Below are positions 1 through 8,395 of a DNA stretch of 64,000 nucleotides, one piece after another. The position numbers were made by a program, and so were the translations under genes. Source of the stretch: Blautia schinkii DSM 10518 (GTDB lineage Bacteria; Bacillota; Clostridia; Lachnospirales; Lachnospiraceae); the NCBI GenBank assembly GCA_000702025.1, contig JNKJ01000007.1:186001-250000 (forward strand), given 5' to 3'. Positions within the stretch are counted from its first letter, which is position 1. Every line of letters starts with the position of its first letter. Under the pieces are notes generated by a model that searched no databases, was not told where the DNA came from, and saw only the letters and a program-made list of their open reading frames with translations.

Positions 1-1
1 A

Positions 2-76
2 GAATTCGTCATCCCGGGACATGAACCACTTATCCACAAATATGCAACGGACAATTTTTTAGCCATCCACGGATAA
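2..76 (+). CDS. C-terminal end of a probable metallo-beta-lactamase-fold hydrolase (partial)
   Basis: An open frame enters from the left edge and stops with TAA at 74-76, giving 24 residues that contain VIPGHEPLIHKYA. A PGHxP turn near the C-terminus is common in metallo-beta-lactamase-fold hydrolases and lactonases, where this His binds metal. The stop lies 64 bases before the next start, so the gene could belong to the same operon. Only the tail is visible, so the family is an inference from one short motif. A second short frame is open to base 62 but reads less convincingly. Confidence 0.42.
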   Translation, partial: EFVIPGHEPLIHKYATDNFLAIHG

Positions 77-140
77 TAAGCACTGATCATGGTCGGAGTA
101 ATAATGGTATGTAAGCAAAAACAGTATAAGGAGGAAAGAG

Positions 141-1328
141 ATGAAGAAAAAAATCGTTAGTTTATTATTAACAGCAGTTATGGCAGTTTCTCTCGCAGTT
201 CCAAGCGTTGTGTGGGCTGGTGAGGAGGAAGCGGCAGCGTCTGAAGAGACTGCAGCAGAAACAGGAGCAGAAGTTTCGGAAAAGCTTCCCCAAGGTGATT
301 GGTATATTGGATTGGCCAATGGCTATATGGGAAATACTTGGCGTGCACAATATGTAGAGGCATTTGAAGCGAAGGCGGAACAGTATAAGCAGGCAGGAGT
401 CATCAAAGATTACATCAGTGCCAGCACCTCAGGCGATGTTACGGAACAGTTAAACCAGATTAATGACATGATTTCCAAAGGGATTGATTGTCTGCTGATC
501 AATCCAATCTCGCCATCATCCATGGCACCGATTATTGCAAAGTGTAAGGCAGCGGATGTTTTGCTTGTTGTTGCCAGTGACCCGGCCGGGGTTGATGATT
601 CTCTGGTGGAGGTTCTTACAGACAACAGGGCTTTCTTTGCAATTATGACTCAGTGGCTGGTAGATAAACTGGACGGAAAAGGAAATATTGTCCATATCAC
701 AGGAACTCCCGGAATGCCGGCCGATTTGGTGCGCCAGAAAGTAGCAGAAGAAATTCTGGCTGAATATCCGGATATTAAGGTTCTGGGAACCGCACCGGGA
801 AGCTGGTCACAAACAGAAGCTCAGACAGCAATGTCTACCTTCCTTTCTACATATGACAATATTGATGCAGTTCTTGCACAGGATGTTATGTCAGAAGGAA
901 TTATCCGTGCCTATGAAACAGCAGGTGTGGATGTTCCGCTGATGACTGGTGACTACGTAATGAGCTTTTTCCGTAAATGGGAAACCATGGATAACTTAGA
1001 TGCGTGCGCTACCACCTTCCAGGCTCAGGCTTCGGCAGATGCCCTCGCATATGCAGTCCGTAAACTCAATGGCATGGAGCTGAATGTTGAACTGGAAGCA
1101 AACCCGTTCGATGAGACAATGATGAATGCCATTAATATTCCTCCGTCCTACTGTGTGACAAGAGACGGAATTACTGAGGCAGATGCAGAGAAAGCATGGG
1201 TAAAGGGTTATGACAAGGTGCAGTATATTTCCCTGCAGGAAGCACTGGAGCTTGGAGAAGATCTGGCAGATACAGCTGCTCTTGGAACAACTCTGTCTGA
1301 AGAACAGTGGGACGCAATGTTTAAATAA
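141..1328 (+). CDS. Sugar-type ABC transporter substrate-binding protein
   Basis: A 395-residue periplasmic-binding-protein-like receptor of the ribose/galactose class (Peripla_BP_4 type). It has a signal peptide with a Lys-rich start and hydrophobic stretch to about residue 25 and an AxA-type site (VVWA|G). There is no lipobox Cys, so it may not be a classical lipoprotein. An acidic Ala/Glu linker (about 27-48) is followed by the ligand domain from about residue 52, with typical segments such as MISKGIDCLLINP and VVASDPAG. The start ATG follows AAGGAGGAAAG at good spacing. It heads an importer with the ATPase and two permeases downstream. The ligand cannot be read from sequence; sugars, polyols or AI-2-like molecules are possible. 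Confidence 0.9.
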   Translation: MKKKIVSLLLTAVMAVSLAVPSVVWAGEEEAAASEETAAETGAEVSEKLPQGDWYIGLANGYMGNTWRAQYVEAFEAKAEQYKQAGVIKDYISASTSGDVTEQLNQINDMISKGIDCLLINPISPSSMAPIIAKCKAADVLLVVASDPAGVDDSLVEVLTDNRAFFAIMTQWLVDKLDGKGNIVHITGTPGMPADLVRQKVAEEILAEYPDIKVLGTAPGSWSQTEAQTAMSTFLSTYDNIDAVLAQDVMSEGIIRAYETAGVDVPLMTGDYVMSFFRKWETMDNLDACATTFQAQASADALAYAVRKLNGMELNVELEANPFDETMMNAINIPPSYCVTRDGITEADAEKAWVKGYDKVQYISLQEALELGEDLADTAALGTTLSEEQWDAMFK

Positions 1329-1368
1329 AAGAAAAGTTTAAAAGGTTGTCCGTTAGTATTTATGCATG

Positions 1369-1400
1369 GCTTTGCAGGAGAGTCTTCCTGCAAAGCTATT
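1369..1400 (+). terminator. Hairpin between binding protein and ATPase genes
   Basis: An 11-bp perfect stem (GCTTTGCAGGA at 1369-1379, TCCTGCAAAGC at 1386-1396) with a 6-base loop is followed by TATTCTT. It has a short and imperfect T-run. Such hairpins after a binding-protein gene usually act as an attenuator or as 3' stabiliser, giving more receptor than transporter. That role is inferred. Confidence 0.65.
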
Positions 1401-1439
1401 CTTAAAAATAGAAGGTATATTCGTATGGAGGTGGATTAG

Positions 1440-2927
1440 TTGGAACTGGTTTGCAATCAAGTGACAAAACGGTTTGGCAGCGTTGTTGCACTCAGCAATG
1501 CGACGATGACCATAAAAACAGGAGAGGTGCGGGCTTTGGTTGGAGGAAATGGTTCCGGGAAGAGCACGTTATCCAAAATTTTAGGCGGAATCCTTTATTG
1601 TGATGAGGGGGAAATCACAATGGATGGGGAAAGATATGAGGTATCTTCTCCTAAGGAGGCAAAAGCGAAAGGGATTATTATGACGTCTCAGGAGCTGAGT
1701 TTGTTAAATAATCTTACAGTAGAAGAAAATATGTGTCTCTGTGACTTGGATGTCAAGGGGGGATTTGTTGACAGGAGCCAAATGAGAAAACGGACCAGGG
1801 AAGTATTGAAGCTTATAGGAAAAGAAGAACTCTTAAATCTTCGCATAGATAAAATGCCGGCCAATGAGAAATATCTATTGGAGCTGGCAAAAGCTTTAAT
1901 TCAAAAGCCCCAAGTTCTTATTGTGGACGAAGTTACCTCTGCGCTTTATAAAAGTGATGTGGAGGTGGTGGAAAAACTGCTGAATCAGCTGAAGGAGGAA
2001 GGGGTTATTGTTTTGTTTATCTCCCATAGACTGAATGAAGTTTTTGCCTTCTGTGATACAGTGACAGTTTTGCGTAATGGTGATACTGTGGGTACCTTCC
2101 AGGTTAAAGATTTAGATGAGAACACTTTGATTTCTTATATGTCGGGCCGGGATATTACGGAGGAGATCATGGTCAGTGATTCCATCGATGAAAGTGACTT
2201 GGAGATTGTATTACGCACAGGAAAAGTACATTTACCAAGATTCCATAAAGAGGTAGAGCTGGATGTACATAAAAGTGAATTTATAGGCGTTGCAGGGCTT
2301 GACGGGCAAGGACAGACAACCTTTCTCAGGAGTCTGTTTGGTCTGGAGAGCACAGTAAATGTTGAATTTGATGGGAAACCATTGACAATTTCATCGCCTA
2401 GAAAAGCAGTGAAAGCAGGATTTGCGTTTGTTTCTGGTGATAGAGAAAAAGAAGGGACATTTAAAGAGCGGTCCATAGCAGAAAATTTCGCAGTGGTTTC
2501 CGATATGCTGCTGAAGAAGAAACCAAAAAATATTGATGATTACCTAAAAAAGGCCGGGGTTAAGTATAACCGGTGTGAAGATTTGATTATTTCACTGTCA
2601 GGGGGAAATCAGCAAAAGGTGGTAATTGCGAGATGGACCTCTTCAAATCCCAAAATCATTCTGGCAGACGACCCTACAAAGGGAATTGATATACAGGCGC
2701 GCCGGGATGTGCATGAGACTTTCAGACAGTTGTTGGATAAGGGTAGTTCTGTAGTCATGATTTCCAGTGATGATGAAGAATTGGTAGAAACATCTAAGAT
2801 GATGCCTTTGAGCCGCATCATTGTTATGTATGAAGGTGAAATAGTGAAAACCCTGCGGGGATCAGAGATAACCGTTGAAAATATAGCTGCCTACAGTTCG
2901 GGCAAACAAAAGTGTAAGGTGGGGTGA
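1440..2927 (+). CDS. Sugar-type ABC transporter ATPase, two nucleotide-binding domains
   Basis: A 495-residue RbsA/MglA/LsrA-like fusion of two ABC domains that powers the importer. The TTG start follows GGAGGTGG. The first domain has Walker A GGNGSGKST (35-43), but its signature reads MPANEKYLLELAKAL and its Walker B reads VDEVTSAL, where relatives usually have DEPT. The second domain has a degenerate P-loop (GLDGQGQTTF), a good signature SLSGGNQQK and ADDPTKGID. A degenerate second P-loop is usual for this family; the altered first-domain signature is less usual. It overlaps the next gene by a few bases, so translation is probably coupled. Confidence 0.9.
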   Translation: MELVCNQVTKRFGSVVALSNATMTIKTGEVRALVGGNGSGKSTLSKILGGILYCDEGEITMDGERYEVSSPKEAKAKGIIMTSQELSLLNNLTVEENMCLCDLDVKGGFVDRSQMRKRTREVLKLIGKEELLNLRIDKMPANEKYLLELAKALIQKPQVLIVDEVTSALYKSDVEVVEKLLNQLKEEGVIVLFISHRLNEVFAFCDTVTVLRNGDTVGTFQVKDLDENTLISYMSGRDITEEIMVSDSIDESDLEIVLRTGKVHLPRFHKEVELDVHKSEFIGVAGLDGQGQTTFLRSLFGLESTVNVEFDGKPLTISSPRKAVKAGFAFVSGDREKEGTFKERSIAENFAVVSDMLLKKKPKNIDDYLKKAGVKYNRCEDLIISLSGGNQQKVVIARWTSSNPKIILADDPTKGIDIQARRDVHETFRQLLDKGSSVVMISSDDEELVETSKMMPLSRIIVMYEGEIVKTLRGSEITVENIAAYSSGKQKCKVG

Positions 2928-2929
2928 CT

Positions 2930-3883
2930 ATGAAAGACAGGATAAAAGTATTTATACAGTGGCCGGCATTCGCATCTCTGGTTCTATTACTGCTGTTTCT
3001 GGTGATTAATCAGATTCTATCACCAGGCTATTTGAATGCAGGTTTTATCACAGGTTTTCTGGCAGCAAACGCACCCAGTATTATTGTAACCATTGGGTTG
3101 TCGGTTGTCCTTATCAGTGGAGGAATGGACATTTCACTGGGAGGTTTGATATGTCTCATTAATGTTATATATGTAACCTTGGCTATGAAAGGTTTTGGCA
3201 TTGGCGTTTGTGCAGCTGCCTGTGTTTTAGTAGGAGTATTGGGAGGACTTTTAAATGGCATTTGTGTTTCGGTTTTCCGTGTGACGCCGCTTCTTACCAC
3301 ATTTGCCACTTCGTACATCTTTGGTGGGATCGCCCTCTGGATCATGCCTTCCCCAACAGGAAGTGTGCAGATGGATTTGCTCATATGGTATCTTGGCTTT
3401 GGGAAGGGGTATCTAGCGCCCATAATTTTCATTGTCATAGCCATAGTTCTCTGGCTGGTGGTGAAGCGTACAAAAATGGGGATATGGATCTATGCTGTGG
3501 GACAAAATTCAGAGAAATCCTATGTATCCGCAGTACCGGTAAATAGAGTTAAATTATTTTCTTATACATTTGCAGGTTTATTATACGGTATTGGGGGCTT
3601 TGCCCTGACAGCGTACTGTGGAGCCGGAGATCCTCTCATAGCTCAGAGTATGACTATGAAAGTAATTGCTGCCTGTGTTATCGGAGGCATCCTCCTTAAT
3701 GGAGGTATCGGGGACTCGGTTGGCTCAATCTTCGGTGCGACATTTATGGGACTAGTAATCACAACGGTTCTTTCCTCTGTGAATAATTCGTTTTTCCAGA
3801 GCTTTGCACAGGGGCTGATCATGCTTATTGGGGTAGTCGGTTCTGTGGTACTCAGCGGCTTCATCAAGAAGTTCCAGGAATAG
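2930..3883 (+). CDS. Sugar-type ABC transporter permease 1
   Basis: A very hydrophobic protein of about 317 residues of the BPD_transp_2 (RbsC/LsrC-like) family with 8-10 predicted membrane helices. The conserved cytoplasmic region GGMDISLGGLICL is near residues 65-80. I chose ATG 2930 because AAGGTGGGG ends 5 bases before it. A GTG at 2924 in the same frame overlaps the upstream stop and is less well placed. It pairs with the second permease as a heterodimeric channel, an arrangement seen in AI-2 (LsrCD) and rhamnose importers. Confidence 0.88.
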   Translation: MKDRIKVFIQWPAFASLVLLLLFLVINQILSPGYLNAGFITGFLAANAPSIIVTIGLSVVLISGGMDISLGGLICLINVIYVTLAMKGFGIGVCAAACVLVGVLGGLLNGICVSVFRVTPLLTTFATSYIFGGIALWIMPSPTGSVQMDLLIWYLGFGKGYLAPIIFIVIAIVLWLVVKRTKMGIWIYAVGQNSEKSYVSAVPVNRVKLFSYTFAGLLYGIGGFALTAYCGAGDPLIAQSMTMKVIAACVIGGILLNGGIGDSVGSIFGATFMGLVITTVLSSVNNSFFQSFAQGLIMLIGVVGSVVLSGFIKKFQE

Positions 3884-3896
3884 GAGGCAAAGTGAC

Positions 3897-4883
3897 ATGA
3901 ATGAAAATATAGCGAAAAATACAGGGATTGCCGGCCTTCTGAAAAATGAAAAGTACAAGGATTTTATTCCATCTATTGTAATCATGATCGTACTGATCAT
4001 TGGCGGCAATCTGTTAAATCCAGGTTTTGCCAGTATTAATAATCTTTGTAATATCCTGGCTCGAGCCTCAATCCTTGCTGTTGCCTGCATAGGCCAGGCT
4101 TTTGTAATGATTTCCGGTAATGCAGGTATCGACATGTCCATAGGAGCCATGATGAGTCTTACAGCTTTGATTGGACCTATGGTTTCTAAGGGAACTAATG
4201 AAGGGCTTGTTGTGGCCATTATTGTGTTCATGGTACTGGGATTTGTGATTGGGGCGATCAATGGCCTGTGTATTCAGTTTTTGAAGATTCCGTCCCTGGT
4301 AATGACACTTGCAATGTCTGTGGTTATCAGCGGTCTTACGCTGGGACTCACAAGGGGACAGCCTATCATGACGATTCCAAAAGCGCTGCTCAATCTTGGA
4401 ATGCCGGTTTTGGGAAGAATCAGAGGAATGACAATTGTTGCAGCAGTGATCGTGGTCATTATGATCCTATTTCTTAAAAAGACGAATTTTGGCCGTTCCC
4501 TTTATATAGTGGGAAGCAACCGGAATGCGGCAAAGCTGGCCGGGCTTCGGGTGAACCTTATTGTGGTAGGCGCTTATGGGATATCTTTGATGATGGCTGC
4601 CTTGGCCGGACTTATGCTGGTCGGATATGTAGGTAGTGCCCAGCTCAACATGGGAGATGAATATACACTTCTTTCTGTGGCATCTGTAGTAATCGGCGGT
4701 ATCAAGCTGACAGGAGGAAAAGGAAGTCTCATCGGTGGTGTTTTGGGAGCTATGGTATTGTTTTTACTTACCAGTATTCTGGTTGCACTTGGAATGCCAT
4801 CCGGCGTGCGCCAGCTTATCCAAGGTGTTGTACTATTGATGATCGTATTGGCCAACAGTCGTGAAGCAAAGCTGAGAGCTTAA
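3897..4883 (+). CDS. Sugar-type ABC transporter permease 2
   Basis: A 328-residue BPD_transp_2 family membrane protein and the paralogue of the preceding permease. It has the family motif GNAGIDMSIGAMMSLTAL (about 76-93) and the C-terminal GGIKLTGGKGSLIGGVLG segment. A short hydrophilic N-terminus (to about residue 20) precedes the first helix. The start follows AGGAGGCAAAGTGAC. With the previous gene it completes a receptor-ATPase-two-permease importer. The closest named systems by architecture are Lsr and rhamnose importers, but substrate identity is not supported. Confidence 0.88.
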   Translation: MNENIAKNTGIAGLLKNEKYKDFIPSIVIMIVLIIGGNLLNPGFASINNLCNILARASILAVACIGQAFVMISGNAGIDMSIGAMMSLTALIGPMVSKGTNEGLVVAIIVFMVLGFVIGAINGLCIQFLKIPSLVMTLAMSVVISGLTLGLTRGQPIMTIPKALLNLGMPVLGRIRGMTIVAAVIVVIMILFLKKTNFGRSLYIVGSNRNAAKLAGLRVNLIVVGAYGISLMMAALAGLMLVGYVGSAQLNMGDEYTLLSVASVVIGGIKLTGGKGSLIGGVLGAMVLFLLTSILVALGMPSGVRQLIQGVVLLMIVLANSREAKLRA

Positions 4884-4905
4884 ATGAATTAAGGAGGAAA
4901 AAGGT

Positions 4906-5751
4906 ATGAGCTATAAGGTATTGGTAGTGGGAACAGGACTTATGGGTTCGGGAATCGCACAGGCATGCGCACAGGCGGGAACTGAAACACTTATTACAGA
5001 TATTTCCAGAGAAGTAGCTGAGAAAGGGCTTTCAAACATTAAGCACTTTGTTCACAGAAAAGTGGAAAAGGGAAAAATCTCGGAAGAGGAGTATCAGAAA
5101 ATCATTGGAAATATAAAAATCGTTGATAACTATGGAGAAGCTGCAGATGTGGATATAGCTATAGAGGTAGTGTCTGAAAATGCAGCCTTGAAGAAGAAGA
5201 TTTTTCAGGCTCTTGATGAAGCTTTAGGAGAACAAGCTATTATTGCAACCAATACGTCTACATTTTGTATCACAGAGCTGGCAGGCGCTACGAAACGTCA
5301 GGACAGAGTAGTGGGAACGCACTTCTTCATTCCTGCGCCTGTTATGAAATTAGTAGAAGTGATTCCGGGTTTACAGACAAGTGAGGATACCTTCAAAAAA
5401 GCAATGGACTTTGCAGAGGAAATCAATAAAACGCCAATTAAAGCACCGGATACATCCGCATTTCTTGTGAACCGTCTGCTAGTGCCAATGTGGAATGAAG
5501 CTGCCTTTCTTGTGATGGAAGGGAATGAGCCGAAGGATATAGATGCGGCTATGAAATTGGGGGCAAACCTTCCTATGGGACCATGTGAGTTGGCAGATTT
5601 TGCCGGCCTGGATACGGTGCTCAGTGTCATGACTGAAATGTATGAAAGCTTCGGCGATCCTAAGTATCGTCCGTGTCCATTGTTGAAAAAAATGGTAGCA
5701 GGAAAGCTTTATGGGAAAAAGAGCGGAAAAGGTTTTTATGAGTATTCATGA
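4906..5751 (+). CDS. hbd: 3-hydroxyacyl-CoA (3-hydroxybutyryl-CoA) dehydrogenase
   Basis: A 281-residue NAD(P)-dependent dehydrogenase that interconverts 3-hydroxyacyl-CoA and 3-ketoacyl-CoA. The Rossmann motif [11 protein letters not shown] is at residues 8-18. The catalytic His lies in [16 protein letters not shown] with the usual Glu after it, and the C-terminal domain carries [13 protein letters not shown]. Length matches the short bacterial Hbd type (about 280). It sits directly after the importer genes and 18 bases before a CoA-transferase. This places it in a catabolic CoA pathway rather than the usual crotonase/bcd/etf butyrate cluster, whose other genes are absent here. Confidence 0.9.
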   Translation: MSYKVLVVGTGLMGSGIAQACAQAGTETLITDISREVAEKGLSNIKHFVHRKVEKGKISEEEYQKIIGNIKIVDNYGEAADVDIAIEVVSENAALKKKIFQALDEALGEQAIIATNTSTFCITELAGATKRQDRVVGTHFFIPAPVMKLVEVIPGLQTSEDTFKKAMDFAEEINKTPIKAPDTSAFLVNRLLVPMWNEAAFLVMEGNEPKDIDAAMKLGANLPMGPCELADFAGLDTVLSVMTEMYESFGDPKYRPCPLLKKMVAGKLYGKKSGKGFYEYS

Positions 5752-5769
5752 AGAAAAGGGTGAGGATAA

Positions 5770-7347
5770 ATGCGTAAACCACAATTTGTAAGTGCCAAAG
5801 AAGCAGTAAAAATGATACGGGACGATAGTACGATTGCCACAATTGGCATGACGCTGGTTTCTGCATCAGAGTCTATTTTAAAAGAGATTGAAAGAAGCTA
5901 TCTGGAGGAGGGCACTCCTAAAAATATTACTCTGGTACATTCCTGCGGACAAAGTGACAGGGACAGAGGTATTCAGCATTTTGCACACGAAGGCCTTTTG
6001 ACAAGGATTATCGGAGGGCATTGGGGGCTGCAGCCAAAAGTGATGGATATGATATCAAAAAACCAGTGTCTTGCCTATTGCTTTCCCCAGGGGCAGTTTG
6101 CCCAGCTTTACAGGAGTATGGCCGGGGGAGAGCCGGGTAAGATAACCAAGGTAGGCCTTGGGACGTTTATTGATCCCCGCTTAGGTGGGGGAAAAATGAA
6201 TGAGATTACAAAGGATGCACCGGAACTGGTGGATGTAGTGGAAATCGAGGGTGAGGAATATATGCGGTATAAACCCATCCCTCTGGATTATGTAATCATT
6301 CGTGGAACGAAGGTCGACGAACTGGGAAATCTCACTACAGAAGAGGAATGTATGCAGTTAGAAGTATTTTCTGCTGTACTTGCATGCAAGAAGTTCGGAG
6401 GAAAGGTGATAGCTCAGGCAAAGCACTTGGTGAAATCAGGGACGTTGCATCCAAAGCGGGTGACAGTACCAGGAGTATTTATTGACGCTGTGGTAATGTG
6501 TGATAACCCGGAAGAAGACCATAAGATGACACATAGCTTCTTCATGAACCCGGCCTACTGCGGAGATATCAGGGAACCTGATGCTGCCCTGGAGGCACTT
6601 CCAATGAGTGTCCGTAAAGTAATTGGGCGTCGGGCAACAATGGAAATCAGCAAAAATGACATTCTTAATGTGGGTACAGGCATACCAAACGACACGGTTG
6701 GAAGCATTATTGCAGAAGAAGGTATCGCGGAGGAAGTAACACTCACAGTAGAATCAGGAATTTACGGCGGGCTGCCCATGGGTGGTATTGACTTTGGAAT
6801 TGCAAAAAACTGTTACGCTTTGGTACGTCATGACGACCAGTTTGATTTTTATAATGGTGCAGGCGTAGATGTGACGTTTATGGGAGCGGGAGAGATGGAC
6901 CCACTTGGAAATGTAAATGCTACAAGGCTGGGGCCGAAACCCACAGGAGCAGGCGGCTTTATTGATATTACTTCCAATGCAAAGCATGTTGTATTCTGCT
7001 CTACCTTTACTGGTAAGGGACTTGAATGCTCCTTTGTGGACGGAAAGCTTGTAATCGAGAAGGAAGGTGCGCTTAAAAAGCTTGTTAAGGAAGTGCAGCA
7101 GATTTCTTATAATGGAGAAATTGCCCGTAAGAAAGGGCAGAAAATGCATTATGTCACAGAAAGGGCCGTATTTGAACTGAAACCGGAAGGCCTTGTGCTT
7201 ACGGAAATTGCTCCCGGTGTGGACTTGCAGAGAGACATCCTTGACCAGATGGATTTCAGACCGGTAATAGCAGAAGAATTAAAAGAAATGCCAAAAGAGC
7301 TTTTTATGGATGGGCCATTTGGACTCAAAAATATGATTGGAATATGA
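5770..7347 (+). CDS. Fused-subunit acyl-CoA:acetate/3-ketoacid CoA-transferase
   Basis: A 525-residue family I CoA-transferase with alpha and beta halves fused, like propionate or YdiF-type CoA-transferases. The catalytic Glu is E328 within TVESGIYGGLPMGG, which would form the glutamyl-CoA thioester. The N-terminal half has the expected GMTLVSASE and GGHWGLQPK segments. It probably activates the pathway acid or releases the product acid. The gene ends just before a strong terminator. The exact acyl partner cannot be read from sequence. Confidence 0.9.
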   Translation: MRKPQFVSAKEAVKMIRDDSTIATIGMTLVSASESILKEIERSYLEEGTPKNITLVHSCGQSDRDRGIQHFAHEGLLTRIIGGHWGLQPKVMDMISKNQCLAYCFPQGQFAQLYRSMAGGEPGKITKVGLGTFIDPRLGGGKMNEITKDAPELVDVVEIEGEEYMRYKPIPLDYVIIRGTKVDELGNLTTEEECMQLEVFSAVLACKKFGGKVIAQAKHLVKSGTLHPKRVTVPGVFIDAVVMCDNPEEDHKMTHSFFMNPAYCGDIREPDAALEALPMSVRKVIGRRATMEISKNDILNVGTGIPNDTVGSIIAEEGIAEEVTLTVESGIYGGLPMGGIDFGIAKNCYALVRHDDQFDFYNGAGVDVTFMGAGEMDPLGNVNATRLGPKPTGAGGFIDITSNAKHVVFCSTFTGKGLECSFVDGKLVIEKEGALKKLVKEVQQISYNGEIARKKGQKMHYVTERAVFELKPEGLVLTEIAPGVDLQRDILDQMDFRPVIAEELKEMPKELFMDGPFGLKNMIGI

Positions 7348-7390
7348 CAGATACATAAGACGGAAACTCGTTTGTTGCTTTCGCGGAAGA

Positions 7391-7430
7391 AAATGGTGGG
7401 GCTTAGACAGACGCCCCGCCATTTCTGTTT
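7391..7430 (+). terminator. Rho-independent terminator after the CoA-transferase
   Basis: A 12-bp stem with one G-U pair (AAATGGTGGGGC at 7391-7402, GCCCCGCCATTT at 7413-7424) and a 10-base loop, followed by CTGTTT. It lies inside the region where a longer upstream start of the next gene would fall, which argues against that start. Partial readthrough into the next genes is likely because no clear promoter follows. Confidence 0.75.
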
Positions 7431-7446
7431 AAAGGAGATGCAGCTA

Positions 7447-8382
7447 TTGTTAAAAGTAAGCAGTGTGAATAAATCCTATCGTGAGAAACAAGTTTTAAAA
7501 AATTTAGATTTTACTATTGAAAAGGGACATGCCGTAGGGTTTGTGGGTCCCAATGGAGCGGGAAAATCGACAACTATGAATATCATTACCGGTTATCTTC
7601 AGCCCTCCTGTGGGGCGGTGGAGATAGACGGGATAAGCCAGCTGACAGATATGCAGGCATATAAAAGTAAGTTTGGGTATCTTCCGGAGATACCGCCTCT
7701 ATATGTGGAGATGGTGGTGGAGGACTATCTGGAATTTGTATTTGAGGCTAAAAAGCTGAAAGGCTCCAAGTCTCAGGAGGTTCTGAGAGTTATGGATAAG
7801 CTCGGCATCACTCATGTGCGGGGAAGGCTCATCAAACATCTGTCAAAGGGATATAAACAGCGTATTGGTTTCGCTCAGGCCCTTCTTGGAAATCCTCCGG
7901 TACTCATTCTTGATGAACCCACCATAGGTCTGGATCCGGGTCAGATCATACAGGTGAGAAATCTGCTTCTCGAACTGAAGAAGGAACATACGATTTTGAT
8001 CAGTTCTCATATTCTTTCAGAAATTTCTGAAGTATGTGATGAAATTATTTTTATATACGAAGGTGAGATTATGGCCTTCGGCAAACCGGAAGAACTTATT
8101 AAGCAGTTTTTTCATAGAAAAGTGTTTGAAATAGTGACGGAAAACTGCAAGAAAAGCTGTATTGAAGAAATACGAGGGATTTTGGGCGTGACAGATGTTA
8201 GCCTCTACGGCCGGGATGCAGAAGAAGAGAGATATCGGGTGGAATACGATGGAGAGCAGGAGATACGCAATGAGCTTTTCAGGATACTGATGAGACATGG
8301 GACAAAGCTTTATGAGCTTAAGGAAATAAAGGATTCTTTGGAATCTGTATTTCTTAAATTGATTCAGAGGCAAGTCCCATAG
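7447..8382 (+). CDS. ABC transporter ATPase of a Gld-like ABC-2 system
   Basis: A single ABC ATPase of about 311 residues (CcmA/GldA type). It has Walker A GPNGAGKST, a signature of the SKGYKQR type, Walker B LILDEPTIGLDP and an H-loop SSHILSE. I chose TTG 7447 because AAAGGAG (7431-7437) sits 9 bases upstream and the protein then begins LKVSSVNKSY, the usual family N-terminus. An open frame from 7372 runs through the terminator hairpin and is unlikely to be translated. It pairs with the membrane/GldG-like fusion 13 bases downstream. Confidence 0.88.
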   Translation: MLKVSSVNKSYREKQVLKNLDFTIEKGHAVGFVGPNGAGKSTTMNIITGYLQPSCGAVEIDGISQLTDMQAYKSKFGYLPEIPPLYVEMVVEDYLEFVFEAKKLKGSKSQEVLRVMDKLGITHVRGRLIKHLSKGYKQRIGFAQALLGNPPVLILDEPTIGLDPGQIIQVRNLLLELKKEHTILISSHILSEISEVCDEIIFIYEGEIMAFGKPEELIKQFFHRKVFEIVTENCKKSCIEEIRGILGVTDVSLYGRDAEEERYRVEYDGEQEIRNELFRILMRHGTKLYELKEIKDSLESVFLKLIQRQVP

Positions 8383-8395
8383 AGGAGGTGGCTGC

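Noticed and set aside
3028..3444. Long minus-strand open frames opposite the permease genes
   Set aside because: They lie antisense to clear membrane-protein genes, lack ribosome sites and look like complement artefacts.
7372..7446. Longer start for the Gld-like ATPase at TTG 7372
   Set aside because: The stretch codes through a terminator hairpin and has no family similarity; TTG 7447 has AAAGGAG at nine bases.
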